Assembly: GCF_003946215.1 (NCBI RefSeq) | Contig: NZ_RHOW01000013.1 | Span: 1 to 57,303 of the forward strand | DNA from: Lapidilactobacillus mulanensis | GTDB taxonomy: Bacteria > Bacillota > Bacilli > Lactobacillales > Lactobacillaceae | DNA: 57,303 bases | Direction: 5' to 3' | Shown here: positions 17,862 to 25,976 of the stretch, one piece after another | How positions within the stretch are numbered: the stretch's first letter is position 1 | How the letters are laid out: every line of letters starts with the position of its first letter | Program-made: the position numbers and the translations under genes | Notes under the pieces: model-generated | Seen by the model: only the letters and a program-made list of their open reading frames with translations | The model's database searches: none | Told to the model about the DNA's origin: nothing

Positions 17862-19157
17862 TCAACCAAAAAGACTTAGCGATAACCATAAACCACATAA
17901 TGTAATAAATAGGACTGGAATCGTGATCGTGATCCCAATTTTAAAATAAGTACCCCAAGCAATTTTTACGTTTTTTTGCGCCAAAACATGTAACCACACT
18001 AACGTCGCCAGCGAACCGATTGGTGTGATCTTTGGTCCTAGATCAGAACCAATAATATTTGCATAAACTAACGTTTGGTGCATTAACCCTGATACATTAG
18101 CGCCCTTGATCGATAAAGCATTGATCATTACCGTTGGCATATTATTCATCGCTGATGACAGGAACGCTGCCAAATAACCCATTCCCATGGTCGCCACAAA
18201 CCGGCTACCAGTTGCCATTTTGGCGATAACACCAGCAAGTAATGTTGTCAAGCCAACATTTTGTAGGCCATAAACCACCACATACATTCCGATTGAAAAG
18301 AAGACGATGTTCCACGGTGCTCCTTTAATGACTGCCTTAGTATCAACGTGATGACTTTGTTGACCAACCAACAAGAAAATTGCGGCAATCGTAAGTGCAA
18401 TAAACGAAACGGGAATGTTTAGAAAACTACTGCTAAAATAACCGATCAATAACGCCGCTAACACGACCCAAGAGAACTTAAATAATCGTTGATCTTTGAT
18501 TGCAGATTTTGGTTCAGCAACCTGATCTGCATCATAATGTTTGGGTAAGGCCTTGCGGAAATACAAATATAAGATACTGATGCTGGCGATCAGTGAAAAA
18601 AGATCAGGGATCCACATTCTTAGGGCATACTCGGAAAATGTAATGCCGAAAAAGTCAGCGGAAACAATATTGACTAGATTACTAACAACTAATGGTAACG
18701 AAGTCGCATCGGCAATAAAGCCACTGGCAATAATAAATGGGAAAACCTTTTTTTCATCAAAATGTAGGGCTCGCACCATTGCCAGAACGATCGGCGTTAA
18801 AATCAATGCCGCCCCATCGTTGGCAAAAAGTGCCGCCACGATCGCACCTAAAATAACGATCAAAATGAACATACGTACACCATTGCCTTTAGCCAGTCGT
18901 GCCATATGTAAAGCGGCCCACTCGAAAAAGCCGATCTCATCTAAAATCAATGAGATCAAAATAATGGCAACAAACGACAAAGTGGCGTTCCAAACGATCC
19001 CAGTAACGGTACCCACATCTTTAAATGTGACGACCCGAAATAGCAGTGCAAGTACTGCCCCACCAATTGCGGTCCAGCCTATTGATAGCCCCTTAGGTTG
19101 CCAAATGACGAATAATAACGTGAGTAAAAATATAAAAACAGCAAAAAAGACTTGCAT
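17862..19157 (-). CDS. arsB: ArsB arsenite efflux permease
   Basis: 431-aa membrane carrier with about 11-12 hydrophobic segments. It matches the ArsB/ion-transporter family: the first helix [42 protein letters not shown] in the first half, and [16 protein letters not shown] and [20 protein letters not shown] in the second. It exports As(III)/Sb(III), here probably energised by ArsA. The start at 19157 follows GGGAGGA; a TTG four codons upstream overlaps that site. It is preceded by arsA (58 bp) and followed by the uncharacterised gene. Confidence 0.94.
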   Translation of the reverse strand: MQVFFAVFIFLLTLLFVIWQPKGLSIGWTAIGGAVLALLFRVVTFKDVGTVTGIVWNATLSFVAIILISLILDEIGFFEWAALHMARLAKGNGVRMFILIVILGAIVAALFANDGAALILTPIVLAMVRALHFDEKKVFPFIIASGFIADATSLPLVVSNLVNIVSADFFGITFSEYALRMWIPDLFSLIASISILYLYFRKALPKHYDADQVAEPKSAIKDQRLFKFSWVVLAALLIGYFSSSFLNIPVSFIALTIAAIFLLVGQQSHHVDTKAVIKGAPWNIVFFSIGMYVVVYGLQNVGLTTLLAGVIAKMATGSRFVATMGMGYLAAFLSSAMNNMPTVMINALSIKGANVSGLMHQTLVYANIIGSDLGPKITPIGSLATLVWLHVLAQKNVKIAWGTYFKIGITITIPVLFITLCGLWLSLSLFG

Positions 19158-19215
19158 AATTCCTCCCAACTACCAAAATCAGGGTATCGCTACCCTGATC
19201 AATTGATATCTTTAT

Positions 19216-20946
19216 TTAAATCGTTAATAGCGTTTGTTCAAAATCTGGTTGCCACTGTTCCACTGCAAAATGATTGGCCGAAACGTCTTTGACTTTTTCG
19301 ATCCATTCAACTTCATTTTGTGCCCGTGCTTGTAAACACGGATGCGTGGTTTGTGTAGCCAGCATGCTTTGATTGACCAACCACCATGTATGGGCAATTT
19401 GCGCCCGGTTTAAATCTTCATTGAGCCGCATTGATTCGTAGACTGGCGTTGTTTCCGGTAAAGTCACCATCACGATCTCGGTTTGTTGGGGATCTTGCAA
19501 CCGTGGCAATAGATCAATAATTGCTTGTGGCACGTCACCGGCTGTGCGCTTAACTTCCTGTGCATAGCTTTGAGTGGAATCTAATAGTAACAACGTGTGC
19601 CCAGTTGGCGCCGTATCGATCACCACCACGTCACTGTCGTTTTGCGCCACAATATTAGCAAAAGCGCGGAAAACCGCAATTTCTTGCGTACATGGTGAAC
19701 GGAGATCTTCGGCGACATAATCAACGTCAGCCGCTTTCATGGTTTGGCGAGCCGTTGCCAGTACTTCAGCTTGATAATCTTTCAATACCTGCTGCTCGTC
19801 AATATGGCTGATCGTAACTGCCGGATCAGCTGTTTTAAAGAAATCTAGATGATCGGCCGGATCAGTGGTGGCTAGATGAACGGTTTTATGTTGGGCCACT
19901 AATTTCTGCGTGATCTGCACCGCAACCGTTGTTTTACCGACGCCCCCTTTGCCCATGGTAAAAATAATCTTTTTATCCGTCTTGATCAGATCAGCAACGA
20001 TCGTATCTAAGTTGGGATAGTTATTGGTCAGCGGCGGATAGGTAGCTAATGCGGGTTGTGTTGCCTGTAACACCAGGTGTAATTTATTTAAGCCGGTAAC
20101 GTTGTAGGCGCGTAACGGCACTTCATACTGAGCAAATTTTTTTAATACAGCCGGCATTTGTTGTAGATCAGCCTGTTGTTGCGCAAAAATAGCCTGCGAA
20201 GCGTGATCCGTCGGTGTTTTAAGCGTGCCATTAATGATCAACTGCTGATTAGTCATGCCGATCGCGGCTAGTTCTTGTGCTGCTCGTGCTGCTTCAAGTA
20301 ATGAGGCTTTTTGTGGCCGCGTCACCAACATTAATGTGGTCAAGTCCCCATTGCTTAACGTTGCTACCGCTTTTGCATAAATTGCTTTTTTATCACCCAT
20401 ACCGGCTAATTGGCCTAAGCAAGAAGCACCGCGATCATTTTCATCTAAATAATTATTCCACGCTGACGGTAGCTGTAGCATGCGCAAGGCATGACCAGTT
20501 GGCGCCGTGTCAAAAATAATATAATCAAAGCGCTGGTCAACCGCCGGATCAGTTAAAAAGTTGGCAAATTCATTGAATGCCGCGATCTCGACCGTACAGG
20601 AACCGGATAGCTGTTCTTCCATATTTTTAACAGCAGCATCCGGCAATACGCCGCGATAAGGGCCAACAACACTTTCCCGATACTCACCAGCTGCGGTCAC
20701 AGGATCAAAATTGGCGGCAAACAACCCTGATACACCATTGATTGCTTGCGGTTTATTGGTTAATGCTGTATTGAAAACATCCTGTAAATTACTAGCTGGG
20801 TCAGTTGAAACGAGCATCACTTGATTACCAGCATCAGCCAAATTAATGGCGGTTGCACTGGCCGTCGTTGTTTTACCAACGCCACCTTTACCGGTAAAAA
20901 ACAAATAATGAGTTAAATTAGCGTTTTGTGGTTGATAGTCCTGCAT
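19216..20946 (-). CDS. arsA: ArsA arsenite-stimulated ATPase (two-domain)
   Basis: 576-aa duplicated ATPase that drives ArsB. The P-loops are TGKGGVGKTT near residue 18 and MGKGGVGKTT near residue 330, each followed by FDTAPTGHALRML / IDTAPTGHTLLLL. Cys in SGSCTVEIAAF (117), GASCLGQLAG and RSPCTQEIAVF correspond to the three metalloid-binding cysteines of the family. The start is behind GAGGAGGATATCA. An 83-bp spacer with two inverted repeats separates it from arsD, so expression may be tuned there. Confidence 0.95.
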   Translation of the reverse strand: MQDYQPQNANLTHYLFFTGKGGVGKTTTASATAINLADAGNQVMLVSTDPASNLQDVFNTALTNKPQAINGVSGLFAANFDPVTAAGEYRESVVGPYRGVLPDAAVKNMEEQLSGSCTVEIAAFNEFANFLTDPAVDQRFDYIIFDTAPTGHALRMLQLPSAWNNYLDENDRGASCLGQLAGMGDKKAIYAKAVATLSNGDLTTLMLVTRPQKASLLEAARAAQELAAIGMTNQQLIINGTLKTPTDHASQAIFAQQQADLQQMPAVLKKFAQYEVPLRAYNVTGLNKLHLVLQATQPALATYPPLTNNYPNLDTIVADLIKTDKKIIFTMGKGGVGKTTVAVQITQKLVAQHKTVHLATTDPADHLDFFKTADPAVTISHIDEQQVLKDYQAEVLATARQTMKAADVDYVAEDLRSPCTQEIAVFRAFANIVAQNDSDVVVIDTAPTGHTLLLLDSTQSYAQEVKRTAGDVPQAIIDLLPRLQDPQQTEIVMVTLPETTPVYESMRLNEDLNRAQIAHTWWLVNQSMLATQTTHPCLQARAQNEVEWIEKVKDVSANHFAVEQWQPDFEQTLLTI

Positions 20947-20965
20947 TGATATCCTCCTCAGTCAC

Positions 20966-21010
20966 ATAGATATTTATCTATATATAATTCAAAAGAAATG
21001 GCCGCGCCAT
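20966..21010. promoter_or_regulatory. inverted repeats in the arsD-arsA spacer
   Basis: ATAGATA-tt-TATCTAT (20966-20981) is a perfect AT-rich palindrome resembling ArsR-family operators. ATGGC-cgc-GCCAT (20998-21010) is a small hairpin just after the arsD stop. They may form a second ArsR site, or an mRNA processing or attenuation point inside the operon. The function is inferred from position. Confidence 0.4.
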
Positions 21011-21029
21011 CTCTTACCTTTAGTAAAAT

Positions 21030-21392
21030 TTAGCAACAGTCACCATCACCGCCACAGCAACCGCCTGTTTGCTCAGCTGGCACGAAAACTAGCCCAGTAT
21101 AGTCAGATAATTCATCGATCGTTGGGTACGCGCCCGTTTTAACGATCTGGCCGTCAACCACGGTGATCGGTAAAACAGCGTCAGCATCATCCTTGATGGC
21201 CGCTAAAATATCGGCTCGTTCACTAAAAACATCAGGATTATTACTTAAATTGTAACGGTCAGCTTCAATCGTTTTAACACCTTGTAAAGCATCAAAGGCA
21301 GACGTGATCATTAAGAGATTTTGATCAACGGACGGACCACAAACCCCAGTCGAGCAGCACATTGCTGGTTCAAATAATTCAATTTTTTTCAT
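21030..21392 (-). CDS. arsD: ArsD arsenite metallochaperone
   Basis: 120-aa thioredoxin-fold protein that passes As(III) to ArsA and weakly represses the operon in known systems. CC at residues 12-13 and Cys18 (MCCSTGVCGPS) form the conserved site. The C-terminus GGCCGGDGDCC carries two further Cys pairs, as in plasmid R773 ArsD. It overlaps arsR by 14 nt and starts behind GGAAAGGTTGTTATGACAA, so it is translationally coupled to arsR. Confidence 0.94.
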   Translation of the reverse strand: MKKIELFEPAMCCSTGVCGPSVDQNLLMITSAFDALQGVKTIEADRYNLSNNPDVFSERADILAAIKDDADAVLPITVVDGQIVKTGAYPTIDELSDYTGLVFVPAEQTGGCCGGDGDCC

Positions 21393-21738
21393 TTGTCATA
21401 ACAACCTTTCCTGAAGCACATTCTTCACAATCAACACAGCCGTCATCGTGGCAAATACAGTGATCATCACTTGATAATAATTGCGCCGTATCCTGCTTAA
21501 AGGTCAGCATAAAATCGGGGCGTAACGTATAATGCTGCCACTTACCTTCCTTGCGTGCCGCAACAATACCAGCATTTTGCAAAACTTTCATATGGTGGGA
21601 TAAAGTCGGCTGTGAAAAGTCGAAGTGCTCTAAAATATCACAAGCACACAAAGAACCACAGGAAAGCAGATCAATAATTTTTAAGCGATTTGGATCGGCC
21701 ATTGCTTTCAGCATTTGAACATACTTTTGATAGTCCAT
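21379..21738 (-). CDS. arsR: ArsR arsenic-responsive repressor
   Basis: 119-aa winged-helix repressor. The metalloid site LCACDIL (Cys31, Cys33, with Cys27 nearby) lies at the start of the DNA-binding helices, as in R773-type ArsR, followed by the recognition helix SQPTLSHHMKVLQNAGIV. The C-terminal tail is unusually Cys-rich (HCICHDDGCVDCEEC), suggesting extra metal binding. It is the first gene of arsR-D-A-B-orf-D2-FAD oxidoreductase and is relieved by As(III)/Sb(III) in the family. The ribosome binding site is TAGGAGC. Confidence 0.93.
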   Translation of the reverse strand: MDYQKYVQMLKAMADPNRLKIIDLLSCGSLCACDILEHFDFSQPTLSHHMKVLQNAGIVAARKEGKWQHYTLRPDFMLTFKQDTAQLLSSDDHCICHDDGCVDCEECASGKVVMTNEKN

Positions 21739-22256
21739 TTGTAAGCTCCTATTCCATAATTAAGGTAATCTATTAGTTAAATACGCTAATAATAAACATT
21801 GATGTTACAGTGATACAGACTGAACTTGCTACTTTTGGTTTTGGCTTAATCAACAACAGAAAGCCAATCCTGTTTAGCAGAAAATATTCAACAAGCAGAT
21901 ACTTCTTGCTAATCAGTGTTGCCAAAATGAATGATTATGACCGCTTTCGTGGTGATTTTAGGGAACTTAGTTGCAAACTCCGCAACTGCATTTCCTCAAC
22001 TCAACTTGCTTCGATCACCGCAAGAAACATCGTATTTTGTAAACATAGACGCGCATCTATATCTATAATATAGACCCATATCTATGTAAGCGTCAAGCTT
22101 TATTTTGAAATAAAATAGCAGCATCTATTTTAGATCATACTGAATAATCACATTCTTCCATGATTAGTTTTTTAAGCCGATAGATTAACCAACTTCAAAC
22201 TTGGATCGATATTTCGTTTTGAAAATAACTTATTCAAATCCATAAAAGGAAGTCCA
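21739..22256 (-). other. gene-free ars leader and right end of the element
   Basis: About 520 bp without a supportable gene. A candidate ArsR-type operator TCTATA-a-TATAGA lies at 22062-22074 within a block of ATCTATA/ATAGA repeats, about 320 bp before arsR; if the promoter is there, the leader is long. Small hairpins (TTTGGCTT/AAAGCCAA around 21835-21862; GTTGC/GCAAC near 21971-21985) are present. A plus-strand 87-codon frame lacks a ribosome binding site and family features. Confidence 0.5.
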
Positions 22257-22297
22257 TATGTCCCGGCGGCCTTTTTGCGGTACCAATTTTGGTACCA
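22257..22297. repeat. ATGTCCCGGCGG and GGTACCA repeats near the right end
   Basis: ATGTCCCGGCGG (starting about 22258), GGTACCAATTTTG and GGTACCATA repeat words found at 10415-10447 and, for the first, about 11815. They lie about 200 bp inside the right junction. The likely role is binding of integrase or accessory protein at the element ends (inference). Confidence 0.4.
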
Positions 22298-22392
22298 TAA
22301 TTTGATAATCATTGCTTATTATTGCTCAATCGGCCAAATTTCTATACAAAATTGGGAGAAAAAGATACCTAAACTTTCAAATCAACGGCAAA

Positions 22393-22423
22393 CAAAAAAG
22401 CCCGTTTTATCAGGCTTTTAGCT
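22393..22423 (-). terminator. intrinsic terminator behind the stranded rbgA start
   Basis: On the minus strand AAAAGCC-tgataaaac-GGGCTTTT is followed by TTGTTTG. It ends transcripts that come from the former rbgA promoter region (above 22.5 kb) before they enter the element, so the old promoter should no longer serve rbgA. Confidence 0.7.
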
Positions 22424-22491
22424 ACTTAAATCTCATATTATCCCGCTGCTTTTTTACAATATCTAGTCATTTTTTATAGTGAGCTTCCAGT

Positions 22492-22512
22492 CTACCATTG
22501 AATCGTACTCAT
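22492..22512 (-). pseudogene. displaced 5' end of rbgA (M-S-T-I-Q-W-stop)
   Basis: ATG AGT ACG ATT CAA TGG TAG behind a perfect AAAGGAGT. The six residues MSTIQW are the start of RbgA in lactobacilli, and the intact gene at 10347 starts MATIQW. ATTCAATGGT is identical in both. Reading past the stop gives no RbgA sequence, so homology breaks exactly at the proposed crossover. This is best read as the chromosomal rbgA start left behind when the element integrated and replaced it with an element-borne copy. Confidence 0.75.
22494..22503. other. att site, right junction
   Basis: ACCATTGAAT, the same ten bases as at 10329-10338 and in the same orientation, 12,165 bp apart. To the right lies ordinary rbgA upstream DNA with its ribosome binding site; to the left, the element end. 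Confidence 0.65.
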
Positions 22513-22736
22513 GCTCGTAACTCCTTTCGAATTAACTTAACGTTTTAGAATCGATATTTTCAGCTGTTAAAAATCTTCTTTTCAATTGAAACCATCTCGT
22601 AATTAAAAATGAATCAATCCAGATCAGTATCTTCTATTTTAACATTTTTAAGGCTACTTTGCTTTAGTTTTCTGATCTCTGAACGAGTCATCCACTAATG
22701 GCACCGGCTGAATTCTGAACCACCTCACAAAAACAC

Positions 22737-22773
22737 TTTACTTTTAAGTATATAGTTAGTACACTAACTATAT
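22737..22773 (+). promoter_or_regulatory. promoter and operator palindrome of the marR-nmrA pair
   Basis: -35 TTTACT (22737-22742), a 17-nt spacer and -10 TACACT (22760-22765) are overlapped by ATATAGTTAGT-ac-ACTAACTATAT (22750-22773), an 11-bp perfect inverted repeat. The overlap of the -10 with a palindrome suggests autorepression by the MarR protein encoded 20 bp downstream. 22513-22736 contains no other feature I can support beyond the former rbgA upstream region. Confidence 0.7.
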
Positions 22774-22792
22774 CTCGAAAGGAGTTTCTTTT

Positions 22793-23221
22793 ATGCCCAA
22801 CACCGGTTATTTACTCATGAATATTTCAAAGAAATTAAAATATCGTCTGAATGACGCACTCACTGAGCTAAATATCACCATTCAACAATGGTCGGTCCTC
22901 CAACAATTACACCGGCTGAGTCAGTCCGGCGCACAAATTGCGGCGAATGATTTGGCGCAGAGATTAGATATGGATAAGCCGACTATTTCCGCAATCATCA
23001 AACGGTTGGAAGCAAAAAAGCTCGTCTACAAAACTAAAAACAGTCACGATAATCGCCTCTTTGATTTATTTTTAAGTGAAACTGGCGCCGAAATTTACAC
23101 AAAGGCCGCCGTGATCAGCAATTCAGTTCTAAATCAGTTCATGGCGCAGCTTTCAGAGACAGAGAAGTCCCAATTAAACCAACTCTTACAAAAACTCGAT
23201 CGTGAGGAACAATCATCATGA
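22793..23221 (+). CDS. MarR-family transcriptional regulator
   Basis: 142-aa winged-helix dimer-forming regulator: an N-terminal dimerisation helix, then NDLAQRLDMDKPTISAIIKRLEAKKLV (HTH) and SHDNRLFDLFLSETG (wing), closed by a long C-terminal helix. The ribosome binding site is AAAGGAG. It overlaps the next gene by 4 nt (ATGA), so it probably regulates the NmrA-type enzyme in response to a small phenolic or redox-type ligand. The ligand is unknown. Confidence 0.88.
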   Translation: MPNTGYLLMNISKKLKYRLNDALTELNITIQQWSVLQQLHRLSQSGAQIAANDLAQRLDMDKPTISAIIKRLEAKKLVYKTKNSHDNRLFDLFLSETGAEIYTKAAVISNSVLNQFMAQLSETEKSQLNQLLQKLDREEQSS

Positions 23222-24083
23222 CAAAAATATTAGTGCTCGGTGGCACCGGAAATATCGGCTTTCCCTTGATCAATGAACTTGCGCAACATCAAGAGATTCA
23301 AATTATTGCCGGCGTTCATCATCCTGAAACAGAAGCAGCCAAATTTGCGGCGTTCAAGAATGTGGCGGTAGTTCGTTTTGATTTTTTAGATTCAACAACT
23401 TTTCCTGATGCATTGGCGGATGTTGAGCGCGTCTTTTTCGTGCGACCGCCACAACTGTCAAAGCCCAAGGTGGATATGTTTCCCTTCTTGGATCAAGTGA
23501 AGGCTCATCAGGTTAAACAAGTTGTTTTCGTCTCGTTGATCGGCGTCGAGAAAAATCCAGTCACGCCCCATCATAAAATCGAAAAGCGCATTGTCGAATT
23601 GGGTATTCCCCACACCTTTATTCGGCCCAGCTTCTTCATGCAAAATTTAAACACCACACACCTCGCCGATATTCGCGACCATCACGATTTATATATTCCT
23701 GCTGGTCATTCAAAAACTAGCTTTATTGATACTCGCGACATTGCGGCCGTGGTGGCCAAATGTCTTTTAACCGACCAATACCTGAATACCGAGCTGGAAA
23801 TCACCGGTGCAAAAGCCTTAACATATGACGAAATTGCAAGTATAATGTCGAAAATTCTACAAACGCCGATTCGTTATAGCCAGCCAAGCCTATTCAGGTT
23901 CCGCAAGACGATGCTCAAACGTGGAGTTAAAAAAATTACGTGAATGTAATGGTAATGCTCTATCTGATCACTCAGCTCGGTAATGCGAAACAGACAACAT
24001 CAACGATTGAACAGGTTCTTGGGCGCAAACCGATTTCGTTTGAGCAATATGTGAGTGACCATCAAGCCATTTTCGAATCTTGA
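23218..24083 (+). pseudogene. NmrA-like NAD(P)-binding oxidoreductase with a frameshift at an A7 run
   Basis: The zero frame encodes 241 aa with Rossmann motif VLGGTGNIGFPLINELA, VVFVSLIGVEKNP and the IRPSFFMQN segment of NmrA/quinone-oxidoreductase-like SDRs, and stops at 23943. Right at AAAAAAA (about 23929-23935) a -1 shift joins a further 50 codons (V-N-V-M-V-M-L-Y-L-I.., ..LGRKPISFEQYVSDHQAIF-E-S) that supply the usual family end, stopping at 24081-24083. So the gene is either recently inactivated in a homopolymer, expressed as full length by slippage, or the A-run is a sequencing error. It is coupled to marR by ATGA. Confidence 0.75.
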
Positions 24084-24122
24084 CTCTAATTCGATCAAAA
24101 TAATTCATAAAATGAATCGTAC

Positions 24123-24157
24123 GACAAAAAATCCCTCAAGTTTGAGGGATTTTTGTC
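24123..24157. terminator. bidirectional terminator between nmrA and ctpA
   Basis: GACAAAAAATCCCTCAA-g-TTTGAGGGATTTTTGTC: a perfect stem with T-runs on both strands, placed between convergent genes. Confidence 0.88.
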
Positions 24158-24186
24158 TTTCATTCAGCTGCATTCAAATTATTGTT

Positions 24187-25674
24187 TTACTTACTTTGGA
24201 TCTCTTTCACTGCTGCATTCAGCGCATTATCATGATTGAGAATGTAGACACTTACTTCTTGATAGAGCGCGTTGCGGGTTGCTTCGTCGAAAGTACCGGT
24301 TTGATTCGCTAATTTGGCTTTGATCTGCAATTGCTTCACTGCGGCAATTGTTTGTTGATCGTAGATACTTGTTTCCTCGACGGTGTAACCGAGCGCGCGA
24401 AGATTCTGTTGCAACAACTTCACTTCAGAACCAACGGATCCCGTTTTCAGCGACTTTTCATTTGAAATCAGTGCCAAATTGGCGATGGCTGGATAACCCG
24501 CCTTGATATCTGGTGTGATCCCTTTTTTATTGATCCAAGTTTTATTCGGTGTTAACCATTTGGCGATGGTAAATTTCATCTCACTGTTATTTGACAGCGG
24601 GATTACCGTTTGAACCGTCCCCTTGCCGTACGTTTTGGTACCGACTAGCTGGGCGCGTCCAGCTTCTTGCAACGCTGCACTGAAAATTTCGGCGGCGCTC
24701 GCACTGCCCCCATCCACTGAAATCGTGACTGGCTCGTCGATCTTGAATCCCTTATCATACTTTTTACCAGCACGATAAACCTCTTCGCTGCCTTGGCGCG
24801 CCTGCACACGCATGATCACTTGCTTATTCTTGAGGAACATACTGCTCAATGACAAGGCTGTATCCATTAAACCACCAGGATTACCACGAACATCGATGAT
24901 AAATTTCGTCGCACCTTGTTTACGCAACGATTTAATAGTTGTCTTCATTCCACTAACCGTGTTCTCAGCAAAAGTCGTGATTTGAATCTTGCCGATCGTG
25001 TGATCTGTCGCTAATAACTGACCAGTCACGGTGGCTTGATCGACTTTTCCCCGCTCAACTTTCACGGTAAAAGTTTGGCTGCCTCGCTGAATTTTCAACG
25101 TGACTGAACTCCCCGACTTACCGCGAATCTTGCTGACAGCTTGATCGACAGTCATTTTGGCCGTCGATTTGCCATTGATCGCCACGATTAAGTCCTTGGC
25201 TTTCAATCCTGCCTTTTCAGCCGGTGAATTTTTGATCGGTGAAACAATTTCGATGGCATTTTTACCTTGCTGAACCTCGGCACCGATGCCTTCAAACGAA
25301 CCAGAAATCGAATCATTCAGGCTAGTAGACTCATCACTTTGCAAATACTGTGAAAACGGATCGTCGAGACTCGACAACATCCCGTCCACTGCGCCATTGA
25401 TCAGTTTTTTCTTGCTGACGGATTTATAATAATTGCCCCGGATATTCTTGTAGACGCCGATCACTTGACTCAGCTCTGAATTGGTCGCGATCGTATCTTG
25501 AAGACGCGACAAAATAAGCAGCACGCCAATAATCGTCCCGACACAAAGTGCACACAGCAAGCTGAACCAATAAGTGAATCGTGTAAAACGTTTAGGTGCT
25601 TTTTTCTTGGTTTTGACTGGTTTTTCATTGTCAGGTGCTATTTTTTTCGTCTCATTTTCTTCTTTTGTGGCCAA
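24187..25674 (-). CDS. S41-family C-terminal processing peptidase (CtpA-like)
   Basis: 495-aa cell-envelope serine protease. A Lys-rich cytosolic tail (1-35) precedes one membrane helix (about 34-56), then a PDZ domain (about 105-195, GIGAEV..NSPAEKAGLKAKDLIVAINGKS), the S41 catalytic domain with Ser in DGGSASAAEIFSAAL and Lys in GTKTYGKGTVQT, and a C-terminal peptidoglycan-binding domain (about 410-470). It uses a TTG start with GTGAGG upstream. It follows yozE by 11 bp and is the last gene of yozE-ctpA. Substrate unknown. Confidence 0.93.
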   Translation of the reverse strand: MATKEENETKKIAPDNEKPVKTKKKAPKRFTRFTYWFSLLCALCVGTIIGVLLILSRLQDTIATNSELSQVIGVYKNIRGNYYKSVSKKKLINGAVDGMLSSLDDPFSQYLQSDESTSLNDSISGSFEGIGAEVQQGKNAIEIVSPIKNSPAEKAGLKAKDLIVAINGKSTAKMTVDQAVSKIRGKSGSSVTLKIQRGSQTFTVKVERGKVDQATVTGQLLATDHTIGKIQITTFAENTVSGMKTTIKSLRKQGATKFIIDVRGNPGGLMDTALSLSSMFLKNKQVIMRVQARQGSEEVYRAGKKYDKGFKIDEPVTISVDGGSASAAEIFSAALQEAGRAQLVGTKTYGKGTVQTVIPLSNNSEMKFTIAKWLTPNKTWINKKGITPDIKAGYPAIANLALISNEKSLKTGSVGSEVKLLQQNLRALGYTVEETSIYDQQTIAAVKQLQIKAKLANQTGTFDEATRNALYQEVSVYILNHDNALNAAVKEIQSK

Positions 25675-25685
25675 GTTTTCCTCAC

Positions 25686-25913
25686 CTATGCTTCGCTGTC
25701 CAGATAATGCTGATAAGCAAGATCAAAGACGGTCATATTTGGTAAATAGTTGCCATTTAATTCTAAGTAGCGAGAAATGCGGTCATAATCCTTGTCCTGC
25801 TTTGGAAAAGTTTGGTCAAAGAAGGCATTATTCGCAAATTCTGCGATTTCATCATGACTATTGGGATTACGCTGAGTCATGAGATATTGATAAAAAGAAC
25901 GTCGTAATTCCAT
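25686..25913 (-). CDS. YozE-family protein
   Basis: 75-aa small cytosolic protein of the YozE SAM-like family, recognised from the N-terminal [14 protein letters not shown], the internal [18 protein letters not shown] and the end [23 protein letters not shown]. The biochemical role is unknown in the family. The start is behind AGAGAGGTG. The gene is between ypmS and ctpA, an order common in lactobacilli. Confidence 0.88.
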   Translation of the reverse strand: MELRRSFYQYLMTQRNPNSHDEIAEFANNAFFDQTFPKQDKDYDRISRYLELNGNYLPNMTVFDLAYQHYLDSEA

Positions 25914-25976
25914 GCATGCACCTCTCTATTTTTAGGTTGTGAATTTCTAGACGCCGATAACTCAGCGCATTGCCCT

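Larger units (their letters stand above)
10329..22503. mobile_element. integrative mobilizable element carrying cadmium and arsenic resistance, inserted in the 5' end of rbgA
   Basis: About 12.2 kb bounded by direct repeats of ACCATTGAAT (10329-10338 and 22494-22503). These lie in codons 3-6 of rbgA on the left and in a stranded copy of the rbgA start on the right. The left end carries a tyrosine integrase, an excisionase-like protein and a MobT-like relaxase; a candidate oriT and an HTH repressor follow; the rest is cadC-cadD and a seven-gene ars operon. No VirB4, coupling protein or other transfer-pore gene is present, so the element should need a helper conjugative element. The boundaries are inferred from sequence, not from an empty-site comparison. 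Confidence 0.75.

Noticed and set aside
18541-19206. Plus-strand 221-codon ORF antisense to arsB
   Set aside because: It is the shadow of a hydrophobic gene on the other strand; composition is Lys/Ile/Thr-rich without any domain, and arsB is certain.
21810-22073. Plus-strand 87-codon ORF
   Set aside because: No ribosome binding site, no recognisable features, and it overlaps the ars promoter region.
10418-22297. GGTACCA repeats as the actual recombination core of the element
   Set aside because: They lie about 90 and 200 bp inside the positions where rbgA sequence is duplicated. The ACCATTGAAT repeats at the rbgA start explain the gene disruption and restoration better, so the GGTACCA words are kept only as possible arm sites.
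22393-22790. T-box or amino-acid leader-peptide attenuator (RBS, short ORF ending in Trp, terminator)
   Set aside because: No T-box core sequence is present, no Trp biosynthesis gene follows, and the six residues match the RbgA N-terminus.
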